64,000 nt of DNA from Hanleya hanleyi (taxonomy: Eukaryota; Mollusca; Polyplacophora; Lepidopleurida; Hanleyidae): assembly GCA_036873755.1 (NCBI GenBank), contig JAVTVY010020526.1, positions 1 through 64,000 of the forward strand. Direction: 5' to 3'. A model generated the notes under the pieces. The model did not search any database and had not been told where the DNA came from. It was given only the letters and a program-made list of their open reading frames with translations. How positions within the stretch are numbered: position 1 is the stretch's first letter; each line of letters opens with the position of its first letter. The translations under genes and the position numbers were made by a program. Shown here one piece after another: positions 43,049 through 56,598 of the stretch.

Positions 43049-43345
43049 TCAGTCCATCAATGATGTATCAACCCTGCTTTCTCTGATGGGCACTGATGTG
43101 TTCACATTTAATAAGAAAACAAACTTCTCCAGGAAGAGCATGGTCTTTTTTAGTCCTTTGGGGTACTCTACACCAAACACATACTATAAGGCAAATATGG
43201 CACTCGGACTGAATGAAATATCCATGGTGGCGTCATCATTCAGCACCTGAATATCATCCAAGTAAATGGACATCTTCTCTGCATTTAACGGATTTCCTTT
43301 TCTGCAATTTTGCAGGGCCGTTACAGGAGTTGGAATTTGAAGAAT
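43049..43345 (-). pseudogene. Terminal exon of a SAM-domain (SAMD3-like) gene, with an internal stop
   Basis: Read on the minus strand, a splice acceptor (ttactctgtttcag) is followed by ILQIPTPVTALQN, then the KMSIYLDD segment and, after an in-frame TAG at 43,184-43,186, YVFGVEYPKGLKKTMLFLEKF. The exon ends at TGA 43,049-43,051. This order is what I recall for the C-terminal end of the uncharacterised SAMD3-like proteins that are numerous in fish and invertebrates. The stop falls where the family has an aromatic residue and removes about 45 residues. The exon is in phase 0, while the upstream exon at 44,963 ends in phase 2, so at least one exon between them is missing or unrecognised. Confidence 0.55.
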
Positions 43346-43774
43346 CTGAAACAGAGTAAAAATGCGATTGATTTGCAAGCCGATTTTATACCAGTGTCAA
43401 GAAGCTTAGACATGGAATAGTTAAACAGTGAAACATGTATAAGCCGATCATTCTTAGGACCAGATATATATAGTCGATTTTGACAGAATTCTGGTTTATC
43501 AAGTTTCAAATACATGTTTACACTATACACAAGCGAACAATAAATTGTGTTCCTCTTTAATAAACTATAATTTCAGTATTACTGGATGGTGTTTCACTTT
43601 CACACATTCATATGTATATGATTGAATTCACCTGGCAAATATTAAAAAAAAAGCTGAATGCTACGAATGCTAGATAGAATAATCAAGATGTGTCCTCTCC
43701 AAACATCCAGAGGCATATATAAAAGCGTAGATAGGAAACAAGCAAAACATGTACTGACACATATATTAGCTAGA

Positions 43775-44690
43775 AAGTTCTGTTAGTTTCAGATGCACAC
43801 ACTCACGTGTATGTGCTAGATTCACACAGAAAATGTTAAGGCAGACATGTACTTTTGGGATACAGATGTTATAGCTAGAAAGTTGTGTGTGTGTCAGCTT
43901 CACACACTCACGTGTATGTGCTAGACTTCACACAGAAAATGTTAAGGCAGACATGTACTTTTGGGATACAGATTTTTGCTAGAAAGTTCTGTGTGTGTCA
44001 GCTTCACATACTCACCTGTATGTGCTAGACTTCACATAGAAAATGTTAAGGCAGACATGTACTTTTGGGATACAGATTTTTGCTAGAAAGTTCTGTGTGT
44101 GTCAGCTTCACACACTCACCTGTATGTGCTAGACTTCACATAGAAAATGTTACGGCAGACATGTACTTTCGGGATACAGATGTTAGCTAGAAGGTTATGT
44201 GTGTGTCAGCTTCACACACTCACGTGTATGTGCTAGACTTCACACAGAAAATGTTAAGGCAGACATGTACGTTTGAGATACAGATGTTAGCTAGAAAGTT
44301 CTGTGTGTGTCAGCTTCACACACTCACGTGTATGTGCTAGACTTCACAAGAAAATGTTAAGGCAGACATGTACGTTTGAGATACAGATGTTAGCTAGAAA
44401 GTTCTGTGTGTGTCAGCTTCACACACTCACATTTATGTGCTACATTCACACAGAAAATGTTAAGGCAGACATGTACTTTTGAGATACAGATGTTAGCTAG
44501 AAAGTTATGTGTGTCAGCTTCACACACCCGCGTGTATGTGCTAGACTTCACACAAAAATGTTAAGGCAGACATGTACTTTTGGGATACAGATGTTAGCTA
44601 GAAAGTTATGTGTGTCAGCTTCACACACTCACGTGTATGTGCTAGACTTCACACAAAAAATGTTAAGGTGGGCATGTACCTTTCATTCTC
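43775..44690 (+). repeat. ~104-bp tandem array, about 9 units
   Basis: Units read agctagaaagttctgtgtgt, gtcagcttcacacactcacg, tgtatgtgctagacttcaca, gaaaatgttaaggcagacat and gtacttttgggatacagatg. The repeated start ggcagacatgtac recurs every 101-106 bases from 43,840 to 44,670. The array lies in the interval between exons of the SAM-domain gene. Frames across it are artefacts. Confidence 0.88.
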
Positions 44691-44962
44691 ATACGCCAGC
44701 TTACATATGTTAATTTTCTTGAACCAATTTCACGAAAATGGTTACACAAAACAAACTGGATTGCAATTTTCAATACAAACTAGCTAATTGTTGCTTTGAT
44801 AAAATGCTTGAGACTCTTGATAAGTGAAGAATTAATATAGTAATAGACACAGAAAGTATTTATGGATGACGACAGGCTGATAAACATGATAAATATCTGA
44901 TCTGAGGCATTCATTTATCTTGCTGTGGCTAATGTGGTCAGAAAAAAAGATTTAAAACTTAC

Positions 44963-45181
44963 ATGGCAATCTGACTTAGCTGATCAAAGAGGACTTGAAT
45001 CAGCATGGTCTTTATCTTAGTCCTCCGTGAGCACTTCAGCTCTCCATCTTCAGTTTGGAGAGCCATATTCACTAATGGTGGGAAGCTCAAGAGTCCACAT
45101 GTCCTTGGATTCTCCTGTTCAGGTCTCTCCCGCTCTGGTTCAGGAATAGATGGGTCAGCATTAGATGGTCCTGGCAATGAT
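44963..45181 (-). CDS. Internal exon of the SAM-domain (SAMD3-like) gene
   Basis: On the minus strand the exon lies between an acceptor (tattattcag) and a strong donor (GTAAGT at 44,962-44,957). It encodes a Pro/Glu-rich linker (SIPEPERERPEQEN), then LLSFPPLVNMALQTEDGE and RRTKIKTMLIQVLFDQLSQIA. The last stretch is characteristic of the domain that follows the SAM domain in SAMD3-like proteins. Its phase fits exactly with the exon at 45,489-45,624: two bases of a codon there and one here. Splice signals and phase agreement together make this the best-supported host-type gene structure in the window. Confidence 0.6.
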
Positions 45182-45488
45182 CTGAATAATAAATGTCGTT
45201 TCACATTGATTATAATACAGTAAACATAATTTGAAATTATACTTTCTGTTCAGTATTGTTCAAATAAAGTAGGGTCTGGGGTCATTTACCATGGTATGTA
45301 CATGTCCTTGAAGCACTTTACCCAACTTTTATTCCAAACTCTTACAATTATGTTTTCTTAGGAGGACTCTCATTAATACACATGTGGAAAAATATATTTC
45401 TCATAATTTGTGAGATTGGTTAGTTGTATAATTTTCAATGCAGTAATATAAGTCCCAAGAGATCAGTTCAGAAACACTGGTACTTTAC

Positions 45489-45624
45489 TCATCTGACATG
45501 GCATCATTCTTCTTCAAGTCTTCTAAGGCGTCAAGAAAAAGAGTTTGTTTTCGAATTGTTGGGAAGAGCCTCTCTGTCATCCTCTCAGTCATCCTGGAAA
45601 GTGTGGGGCCATCTATTTCATTCT
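45489..45624 (-). CDS. SAM-domain end exon of the SAMD3-like gene
   Basis: On the minus strand the exon follows the acceptor ctgttttcag and ends at a GTAAAG donor. It encodes NEIDGPTLSRMTERM then LFPTIRKQTLFLDALEDL, which fits the last two helices of a sterile alpha motif domain (the IDGxxLLxLTE pattern). Length 136 bases, entry with two bases of a split codon and exit with two. The exon for the first half of the SAM domain should lie further right on the plus map; I could not identify it between 45,625 and 46,800. Confidence 0.55.
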
Positions 45625-47176
45625 CTGAAAACAGTACAGCAAGGGGGAAATCAAATTTGAGATCTGCACCTTCGTATGCATTTCATTCCCAACTAAAGGG
45701 TGGAAATACATTTCACCTAGAGTGGAGAATGAATTTCATGGCAGGCGAAATTTATTTTAACATGGGTGGAAATTCCCCCAAAAATAAACAAATACTTAAT
45801 TGATAAATAAATCCAATGGCAGTTATGAGCTACTAAACTGGTTCAATTTAAGGGCAATGCTGAATATCCAAAGTGCATGTCCGATAAAATTCAAATTTTT
45901 TGTGCTTAAACAAATCGTCTTTAAACTCTCTCAATAACAACTGAAGTTGTACGACATGAATAACAAATGTAACATGTAGTTACCATGATTATTTTAAAGT
46001 TATTCCACTGTATAAACCATGGCATAACTTGACATCATATACAAATTGATATGATGATCACGTAATTTGAAAATAAACATGATAATGAATATCTGAAATT
46101 TCCAATGATCTCGTCAATTCCTGTAATTATCCAGAAGAATTACATGTACTCGAGTATAATTAACGGCACGACAGACTTTTTCCTGGAACTTTTCAAAGTT
46201 CTCATTTTTCAGGGACACCCTAGTTCAAGTTTCAAGTTTCCTAAGTTCCCTAGTTCCAAGTTCCCAAGTTTCAAGTTCCAGCTCCGTAGTTCCAAGCTCC
46301 AGTTCCAACAAGCTCCAGTTCCCCCAAGCTTCACCTCCAAAGTTCAAAAGCTACAGTTCAAAAGCTCCCAGGCTTATTATAATGTTACTCATTATAATGT
46401 TACTGTCTAGCCTCTTCAACACATGTTTTGAATTGTTGTGGAAATCACTAATTATAGATGGGGGGATTAGAAGTTTCTGAAAACATCCTTCAGGATAGCA
46501 CAGATCGGCCATGGAAAATAACTTTAAATGGAAGAATGTCCTGTCCATCCTCTGTAGAGGAACTTAGATTACACACATCCATCTTATAATTTTACAATCG
46601 ATCTGTTTCTTTTGTCGTGAAACTTCGCTCACAGAAAGTGACCATCCTTCTTCTCTCTCAAATGCCCATCTTATCAGATTTTTGGAGGTCGGCAGACCAT
46701 GAATATGCACCAGGATAGCTGTGGGACCAGGGGAAGTAAGTGAGGAGTAGAGGGGGTATATTACCATGCCTTTATACAGAAATAATTGGATGATTTGCTC
46801 AATATTCTGTTGAAACTTTTTGAGCTATGTGTGTACTAACAAATGTAGTATCGTGGTATGATTGGACTGGGGCTATTCGGTCAACACATCGGCAATGAGC
46901 CGATGATACGTGACTGAACTTTCTCTTACAAACATAACAAATGCGACCGATCAGATTTCTTGTATTCATCAAATACCCGTTTTGTTCCCCTGATGATTCG
47001 GACTGTCACATTGACCCTCTTGATCACTAGATACCCCATATATATCGAATTACCGCGATTCACTTACACATCAGCAGCCAAAATTAGAGGTATCTATGAA
47101 TGGACGGCAATTAGTTTCATTTTAAAGATTTCTCAGTTATGTAATTCATATAATCGTCAGCAGAGTTTAGATTTTT
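45625..47176. other. No exon recognised; AAGTTCC-rich tract
   Basis: At 46,215-46,370 a degenerate short repeat (aagttcc, aagctcc, agttcca) gives a Pro/Ser/Phe-rich frame that is not a gene. Minus-strand frames at 46,351-46,767 could include early exons of the SAM-domain gene but show no motif I recognise. Confidence 0.35.
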
Positions 47177-48706
47177 TACCCCTCGGCCAACTTTTGGCCG
47201 AAGGATAGTCTTGTCATCATATACGTCCATCCGTCCGTCCATCACACCTTTCTCGTTACCCAGTTATCTTTAGAACGGCTTACCCTAGGCACACCAAAAT
47301 TGCAGTGCACACCCATATGCTTGTGAACCAGAACCCTATTGAATCTGGACCCGATTGGTTGAAACTTTGGCAGCTATCTTTAATTGATGCGAGGCCATCA
47401 TAGCTTTCTCATTACGAAGATATCGTTAGAACGAATTAACCTAGGCACACCAAACTTGCCGTGCACATCTATATGCTCGTGACCCAGAACCCGAATGAAT
47501 GTGGACCCGATTGGTTGGAAACCTTGGCGGCCATCTATCTGGCCTGGGCTTTTTGGGACCTGTCCAGGCCGGGGGGGGGGGCGAAATGGCCCCCCTAATT
47601 ATTTTTCTTACCCCTTGAGCTAGGGAGCTGAAACTTATTACACTATACCCTTGGGTCAATCTCTATCAGAAAATGTAAACAAATTCAAGATGGTCGCTTC
47701 GGTGACGTCACAGTGACGTCATTTTCAAAAACAGCATATTTTGGTCGATTTTTCGGTCAGATTTTCCGATTTTTTTATTTTTGCAATTTCTCCACAAAAA
47801 CTGCATGAAAAATTAGCAAATATTAATATGATATGAAATAAAGTAGTTTTTGCCCACTTTTCACCACGAAAAAGCAGAAATTTTGTGGTACCCCACGTGG
47901 CCGCCATCTTGAATTTACCAATGATCCTTTGCTCGGGGGTTTATGCAAATAGGCTCAAAATGACCCCAATAAGATAAACTATAAAGTCACGGAGTTTCAG
48001 CTCTCCATTTTTTGCCGTCCCGGAGATTGTCCAGAAAGTTAAGGTAGGGTTAATTTATGCGAAACCGTTAAACTTCGCTGTTCAGTGTGATACTTGGTAT
48101 AGATTATCAATGCATCAAGAAACTTCGAAGGAATGACCAAACCAGTTCCCTGGTGCAGTGGAAAGCAAAATCTCAAATGATATATATCTCTAATACCATT
48201 TAAGTGTTCTATATGAAACAGCGTCGATGTATCAAGAGAGTCTTAATGAATAACCACATCAGTTCCTCTGAGTGGTGGGAAGGATGGGCGGCCATCTTTA
48301 ATTTATGCAAAATCATCAATGGTCTCAACGTTCAAGTGCTCGATGTAAAATGTGGTATACATCACGATGCATCAAGAGACTTACGATGAATGACAGATCT
48401 GGTTTCTTTGATTGGGCGGAAATCTTGGCGGCCGCCTTTAATTTATGCAAAATCTTTAATGATGTATATCTCTGATATCATTTAAGTGTTCTGTACGAAA
48501 CTTGGTATACATGTACATCATCGATGATTCAAGAGATTTTTGTAATGAATACCGGTTTCTCTGATTGGATGGAAACCTTATGGGCAATTTCTAATTGGAA
48601 AAATTATAATTATCTGTATATTTGTCACTCGACTGCTTGGTGTTCCTGACATCTTGGTTCAAACTGAATATATTATGAATGGCTGGCGCCCTGAGCCGAG
48701 GGGTTT
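47177..48706. mobile_element. Dispersed repeat with CCCCTCGGC / GCCGAGGGG ends
   Basis: It opens with ttacccctcggccaactttt and closes with gagccgaggggttttcag, short inverted ends. Near the start are ccgtccgtcc microsatellite bases (47,227-47,241). Inside, a motif of about 150-180 bases with tttaagtgttct-tatgaaac, cttggtata and gatg-atcaagaga recurs at about 48,060, 48,190, 48,340 and 48,470. A G10 run is at 47,572-47,581 and a YY1-like ccgccatcttgaa at 47,902. No coding sequence. Confidence 0.45.
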
Positions 48707-51700
48707 TCAGATGCGCAACTTCGTAATACTTCTTGGCGAGGTTCATTCGCTGAAACCGTCACATGTTCAGCCTGGTTGATGAGTCTACCTCCAAACGGAT
48801 CAAAGGGAGTTTCCCCCGACTAGCACTAACATGTATCAAAGCGCAGTTTAACTGATAGCAATATTCAGTAACTACCAATTTGCATTTGTGTAAGAAATAT
48901 TACTGAACGAACATTATACATTTATCTCAATGATTGAATAATATTGTATGTGACACAAATGTGCCTATCGGACGGACGAACAAGGAGAGAATGGGATGTT
49001 ACAAATGAAGTAGGTTAGGAAGTAGAAGTCTATCAAAATCACCAGGTCGAACTCTGTCAATTTGACACCACTTAATTACCTGAAGAATGAATTTGCCGGG
49101 GAATACCACATTTGTATGTTAGACCAAAAACATCGGCTATTAGTCTACTTTTTTGTTTGGTTGTTGTCGAATGGACTCCTTAGACCGAAAAGGAAAGAAA
49201 AACAATTGGACGTCAGTCGCTCGAGATCTTTCACTGCACACGGTGTGGGGAATTGAGACGAAAAGCATTTTATCGAATAAATAATATGATTTGACATCTC
49301 CAGCACTATGACAACCACCTACATGTAATGACTCCTTTAATTAGATGGAATCTGCCTTCAAACACGAATTTTGTCAACAAAACCGCTGTTTCCACAGACA
49401 TGCACAGAATACGGTTGACATTTCGGCTCACGTCATCAGAAATCGACCCATGTCGGTTATAAACCAATAGCGACGTGTGTTTATTCACATGATCAGGAAG
49501 GTCATGAGATAAAAATAGCGTAGATCATATTCTTACAACATGTCAAAAAGGCGCCAAAACGGAAAAATCAGTCGAGGTTTTTCTCACATATTTGATCACA
49601 TTTTGTCATCATCAAAACAGTCATGAGAGATGGTACATGGACAAAGAAGCTCAGGTCGGTCAAACTGTATCAAATTGGCATACTTTTTCCTCTTCCGTTT
49701 CATTATTTTCTTCAACGAAAGATTGCGAAAAGGCACTTTTCGGAAAACCAACTTTTATCGCCATATGTTAACCTACCTCCGCTCGGAGCTGTGATAGGAA
49801 TGCTACAATACCCTATATTCACCTATCACAGCCAGAGTTTCTGAGTTAATTTGCATGTATGGGGTCATACAGCAGGAGTCTGTTATAAATTGTTGCCATC
49901 AACTGCATATGTTCGTCAAGCAGGAGTCTATTTATATACCAACAACAAAGCAGAGGAGTTCTCAGTGTTTTGCAAGGTTCATTAAGTTCTGGCTGGGATA
50001 CAAAACCCAAATGTTCTGCTAACCGTGCCTATGAGCTTTATTATCCCCCGCCGGACCCCATTTGCTGTTTGTGTGTGGGTGTACGTGTCTGTGTGTGCGT
50101 CACGTTTTCCCGTTAACTTGATACTCGATTCAATTCAATCAAAATTTTAACAGATGGAATCATTGTGAGATGGCTTTCTTTCTATTGATTTTGAGGTCAC
50201 TAGGTCAAAGATCAAGGTCACTAGGGCTAGAAAACCTACAGAGAAGATCTCCAGTTTCAGTTCATGAAATGGTACCAAACATTGGGTAAAGAGTGCCGAT
50301 TGGGCAAAGAAGAAAGTTATTGAAGTTTAGGTTAAAAGGCCAAATGTCAATTTCACTCAAGCAAGAGAACCTGTACAAAATGGAAAAAATCTTCTGTTCC
50401 ATGTCCAGAATTGGTTCAAAACTTGACAAAGGTCAAGGTAACCTGGGTATACAGAAAATATGGAAAAAGTGGGAAATTATGAACTCAAGTTCAGGGGTGT
50501 GGATTATGGCCACATTCCAAGTATACCTCAAACTTATTGCAAATAGCGGTAATAGATTTTCATAATTACCTCTCGACCAAATTTGGCCAAAGAGTTGGTA
50601 TCGTCTGTCAGGCAAGTCATAGTGTGGACTAAATATACCTTGAAATACTACATGTATAACCGGGCTCTCATATAAATTCATACGGCAGTTGCACTTGGTG
50701 ATGAGTCAGAAGCCTATGGAAAATGACCGACCTTGTCCTAATTTGTAAGGTGAAATACTAATGTTTGTAATATTTTTTTATAAAAGTTCATATTGCACAT
50801 GTGACTGGTGATGAGCTTGATGCCCACTCAAGTTGACTGGCCTTGACCTATTTTACGAGGTCATTCGCTGCTTTTGGTGATGTATATTGAAGAATTATAG
50901 CCAGGCTTCCCACAATAATTTCATGAATGCTTCTGGTGATGATCCACAATTAAAAAGATGGCAGACCTTGGCCCATTTTTTTAAGGCCAGATTCCACTTT
51001 AAATTTTCACGTTGAACATTGTTAAATAAGTACTAGTATTTTTGTCGTTTTGTGGAAAAGGGGGCGGGGATATGTGAGCGGGCGCTTGTTCATGTAAGTT
51101 AGGGTTCCAAGCCATTGTTTCTACCATCATGTTTCTTTTCACCTGATTTTTAAGGTATTCCTTTTCCAAAACCGCGGTATTCCTGAAGTCGGAACTTTCG
51201 CTGGTGATAGTGGGATACATAAGAGTTAATGAATTTATCCTGGTCTAGATAATAGTTCAAAAGAACCGCGCAGCATATTTACCTATTTTTTTCGAATATA
51301 ACGTTATGGTCACAAACAACCAAAACAGCCTTACTTGAAAACAGCTGCGCAATATTCCCTAATATTCGCCGCCACAATGACCCACCACGCCAGGCACTTT
51401 TCCGCTCAAACGTATAAAAATTCAGAATATATTTGCCACCATTTCTTCCAGCTACGGTCATTCCGCCCAACACAGTCACAGCGAATATTGGAGATGGGCA
51501 ATCAAACTGGCTTTTCTGGTTGTTTTGTGTTGAATATTATGCAAATTTATCACAACCATTTCTCGCCCCGTCAGGTATAATGACCACAACTTTTTCTCGC
51601 CCCGTCAGGTATAATGACCAATCAAATCTCACTGGAAGTCAAGGTCCAAAAATACCAATCATCTGCATGAAGATGTTCGAGCTTGCGAATGCTCTACTGT

Positions 51701-53039
51701 TTAGTTGGACCATATCCTCTACAGGCCGGGGTCTTTGATAGACCGTTCCTGTCACAATTTGTTGCATTGGACAAATATCAATGTAGTGAATTATAGTTTC
51801 AATACATTGAAAATCAAGCAACCCGAACTGTATTTCATTGAAAATGTAATATCAATACATTTAAACTCAGCTTCAATGTATTGATGCCTCCATTTGCAAT
51901 GTACTGAAATTCGACGAATGGAACGAGGTCTCTCTTTTACTTGGTGGCCTGCCATTCTGCTTTCCGTCAGCGTGACACATTGGGCTGTCCCTTCCTGATC
52001 GGGCAGCCCGATTCACAAAGGTTTGATAGGGCTAGTAGCGCAAACATCACCACCGTAAAGCCAGAAGTTCATCAAACATCGAGTGGCGGAAGGAGAGCGG
52101 ATTAATGTAAATATCAGTATAGATCTCCTTCATGGTCTGGTTCAAATATTGAATCTCCACTGCACTTGGATGATAAGATTTAATTTTTTATTGAACCTAC
52201 TACAGGTAAAAATCACTCAAAATATGTCACGCTGTTGTACCTTGTAACAAAATATATTTCTCCCTTACTAATATCCCGCTTGATTTATAGCATCTTCACA
52301 AGTCCAGGTAATCCCTAAATCCTCGTAGATTTGTGGCCATCGGAGATCTCTCAAAACGTGACGATCATGCCCGACTTGCCTGAATAAAGTCCCACCTAAA
52401 ACTAGATCAACTAATATTGACGAAGGAAAGAGGGGGGTCTACTTCTTGAACTACAGATGATCCCGATGATATGGGTGATGATATGTCCATTAATTTAGGA
52501 TACATGCCAACTGGGCATTCACACTAGTGTTTTGATATGATGTTCCCTTCCAAACGGCTCTAAATGAACATAATAATGAACTCGATGAAATGTTTGTTGT
52601 TGATAAGGTCTGATAATACAATACAGCTTGATCCTGGATACCACTACTTCATTTCCTCGCAAACGCGGTAATAATGCCAACAGTTTAAATTGGCAGTCTT
52701 AGAAGTCTCAAGTGCATAATTCGATATCAGTTCCATGCATATTCGAAGATCACAATGCATGTGAACGCCACATAATATTAACAATATACCCCGAATAATT
52801 GGAGATGGTAGACATTACCCGTCCCACACATTTTTGATCGGCTTCAGGCATCCCACCCTTGCTCTCTCCAACAGACATCCTCTAAAGTGTCACCCGCATG
52901 TGATCGCAGAGCAGCATCTCCGTAACATCGTGCATTGTCACCCCCGAACGCAGGCATGCATCACTGGTGTCTGTTGCAGGCTAGCATCCTTGAACGGCTC
53001 GTTCAATATATAGGTATATTAACGACATCTCATAGAATG
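48707..53039. other. No gene recognised
   Basis: AT-rich sequence with only short frames. The stretch 50,040-51,000 looks like a degenerate dispersed repeat, with recurring ttggtgatgag and ttgacc-tttt phrases (50,695; 50,810; 50,935). A 29-base direct repeat, ttctcgccccgtcaggtata, sits at 51,559 and 51,592. Nothing else is supported. Confidence 0.4.
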
Positions 53040-56000
53040 TTATTCTACAAATAAACCAACTTGCTTCCTAATATAATCTTTGTGGCCAGTGGACAACCTA
53101 GGTAACACAGGGTGGTAGTCGATCTGCGATTTTCTGAACTCACAGTTGGTCTGTTGTAGACACGTCGTGCTCATGTGGTAGAACACGTTTTGTTTTCTTC
53201 CCATTCGAACAAGTCCATCCTTGTCTACCCACTTAGGATTTTCTTTTCTTGTTACGATCACGTCGTGAGGGGCCGGTGCTTTCACAATTTTTCTCTTGCA
53301 ACCGTAGCACTTTTCTACCTTTGGATGTTGAGCCAACAATCTTAGCTTATAGGTTTTGTTATCGTCCTCTGGAATGGTTAATGACGTAACCTCGTTCCGT
53401 TCGATCACCATTCTAATACTGCTTTCTTTCTTTGGTATGGATGACGTCTTGTCTTGCAGTGTGTGCACCACAGTCGCTTTGGCTTCCTTACTCTCCTGTG
53501 GCCTCAGTCGATGTCTGATTACACCCGACTTCTTCCCAGCACCCGCTGGAATATTGTGCATTGCGACGACTGTCAAATTGGTGTCTGGTCGAACTTTGCG
53601 TTTAGAGGTTGCATAGAGGTCAACAGTCTTGTCCAGGTCGCCATTGAGATACGAGCATACGAGGACATGAGAACACAGCTTCATCTGTTTGAATGCTACG
53701 CAACCGTTGATGGTGTCACCTTTATCGCAGACATATTTCCCCATTTGAAGTTGCTGGACGAAATGAGGACGAGAAGACGACTTACTGGCCACGAAGAAAT
53801 CTGTGTCAGTGAATGCTGGTCTGACTCGTCCACCATCAAGAATCTCGTGACATTTCAACTGAAGATTCCTTTGGTGGAATTGACTTAGCCCATCGATGAT
53901 CAATTCGGGAAAGGTCTTAGCAGTTTGTTCACTTTTGCTGAGCTCTGGAGGATTCTGTTGTAACTGGTTTGGAGTATCTGTCATTTCTACATCCACAGTG
54001 GGTGTGAACCTTGCCGTATAATACTGTTTTTCATGCTTCTTCTTCGCTTCTACTGCTAGCTCGAAATATTTTTCTCCAAGGTGGAAATCTGCAAATGCTT
54101 CAGTCAGCATAAAATCACCTTCCCCACAAAAGGCTCTTCTAACTTCTTCTGCCTATTGCTCGTACAACTCTTGAAATTTGCGGAGGAACACGCAAAGATC
54201 ATGGGCTTTGTGACTTGTCTTGCGTTTGATCATGGCATTGATGCTTTCACTTTGGTTTGTAAAGAAATGTCCCTCTATTCCGTTTGACTGTCTGACCTCT
54301 CTCGTCATGGATGTAGACATATATCCTGAGATGTTCCTTTCAAACCAGTTGTAGAACTCCTTGTGCCACCTTTCTCCAAGCTTTTCCAATGCACAATAAA
54401 ACTGTGGTCCGTCAGCGGCATCTATCAGTCCTTCGCTATATGCCCCACCGATGTGATATCCGAATATATCATTCAGTATATCTTGCTTGGCTTGGTCCTT
54501 TATCAGCATCTCGTCAAGCCTGAGACTGATATTCTTTTTGCTGTGGAGCTTATCCCGGAGAACATTCGCGTGGCGAAACACTTGATCAAAACTCGTAGTT
54601 AGCGTATCCTCTCCGTCTGTTCCAAAAGCCTTCAGAGTAGACATCTCAGGTTTTATACTCACTAGCGTTGATGCGAAGTAGTGATATGTTCTGAAGTCTT
54701 TCCGAAAATGAACAAGGGATGGTCCCATGAAAAGAGGATGCTCTCCACTGCGTCTGTCCAACAAGGATCTGTTCTTGTATGTCGTGGGAGTTAGATAGAA
54801 ATCTCCGTGGGAGTTAGATAGAAATCTCCAAGCTTGAAGGTGGGATCTATAGTCAGAACAGAATTGAAGGGACGATCAGCACAGCAGAATCGTGCAGCCT
54901 CCGACAGCGATGTTCCTATACCAACAACGCATGCCGGCTCTGGCGCTGCCTTCACATCTCAGATGAACTGTTTTCCTGGAACATTGATAGTGGCCTTACA
55001 CTGATGCATCACTGATGCCAGGATGTCTTTCGATGCCAGTTCTGTAGGCACACCAATCTCTGATGACCTGCTTCGTCGCCTGAAGTTTTCTGCCTGTTTG
55101 TAATTCCGAGGAATGCATGCTGAGCGCTGGGCACCGAGGATACTACCTCCTTTACTGTAGGCTTTGTATAGAGTCTCTTTAGGTGGAACGAACGTTGATG
55201 ACTTTCGGAGTATGTCCCGAACACTTTTTGCAGTTTGTTTGTATGGTTTAATTTGTTTCTTGGCGTTTTTGTGTGCAAGTACTTCAAATAGATTATCATT
55301 GTTGTCAAAGATATACTGTACAAGGCAGTATCTGTACATTTCATTGTTGGATTTATCTCTTAATCTATATATCCATCTCTTGAAGTCTGTGCTCGACTGA
55401 CATAATCCTCTGTATCGTGTGATTTCGTAGTGCTTGATATTTTGGGTAACAGTCATCGCATCTTTCGGGCCGGCATATAGGATGTTCTGTTTTATGGCAT
55501 CTACAAAAACATGACCTGTGCGCCCACTACCTGATTCGTATGCGCCATTGTCGTCTGAGGTGATATCCCCACTTGAGGGCAACTGTTCCAAGTCAACGAC
55601 AAAAGCTGCAGTTTTCTGTACTCGGCAAGGAACAGACACACATACTTTGCTCATTGGTGGATTCAATAGGATGACTGCAACTTCGTCGTGGGAATAGGGC
55701 GTAGTTCGTTGTGATTCGTATATCGGCATACCTCTGTGCATAAGTACTGCATCGTTATATTCCCCACAAGGATCTCCTCTTGTCTGCTTCCTATCGTCTT
55801 CTTTGTGACATTTTTCTAGATTTACCAGTGTTCTGTCCACGTCACAATTGTCAGCAACCACAGAAGTTTTCTTAGTCAACCTATTGATGGACATTGTCCC
55901 AGAACCTTGGTCATATTTCGTTTTCCTGAAAAAGTTCCCGGTTTCGTATATTCCTGAACTTATGCGACAGTAGGAAGCGTCGTTTGATACCTCATCTGAA

Positions 56001-56598
56001 TCTTCATCAATTTCGTGTCTTTCACACACAGGGGTATGCAGATCATCAGCAAATTTCTCTAGGGTGTTTTGCAGATCCGGAAGCTTTCCATCTGATTCAT
56101 GAAGGCTAATGATATTACCTGGAGTTGTATACAGATCCGGGAGTTCATCATCTGATACTTGTACACTGCTGACCTTCTCTGGGGTGCAACTAGATCCAGG
56201 CTGATCATCTTCTGAAGTTGAACAAAGGTCAATGATTTTGTTTGATAATCCAACGAGGTGAACAAATTCCGACTGGTCATCATCTGATGATGAAGCAACA
56301 ACATAAACAACTTTTTCTGGCTTCTCAATGCTGTGGATTTTCTCGATCACAGGTGTTTCGTACACCTTGGCCGATGTTGCATCTGAACCCGATAGCTCGT
56401 CATCTGTGGAGGAGACATCCAGTTCTATTTCGCAATCAGCTAATGCTCTCGGGTGTTCTTTTTCGTCATCCGCTGTCACATAGGTTTTCAGATCATCATT
56501 CATCAAGGTATTTTCATTTTGTTTCACTGGAGAACTGGCAGGTGTAACACTGGTAGAAATTTGGCCACAGTTCTGACATAAACCGCCTGGTGGTGTAC
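53040..56598 (-). pseudogene. MULE-type transposase pseudogene with SWIM zinc finger
   Basis: Three minus-strand frames (56,527-54,959; 54,764-54,153; 54,110-53,040) form one gene of about 1,170 codons. The exon starts after a splice acceptor (ttttttttcag) at about 56,598 with a CQNCG motif. An acidic Ser/Asp-rich region follows, then a VFVDAIK/ARYCLVQYIF-type region. The core gives FGTDGEDTLTTSFDQVF and later FFTNQSESINAMIKRKTSHKA, as in MULE-family transposases of marine invertebrates. A SWIM-like finger (KYVCD, CVAFKQMKLCSHVL) and a second Cys cluster (CYGCKRK) follow. Two in-frame stops (TGA at 54,959; TAG at 54,153) and a 23-bp tandem duplication (54,783-54,805 repeated at 54,806-54,828) break it. 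Otherwise the frame is well kept, so inactivation is recent. Confidence 0.78.

Noticed and set aside
46105..46410. 101-residue Pro/Ser/Phe-rich frame
   Set aside because: It is produced by the degenerate AAGTTCC repeat.
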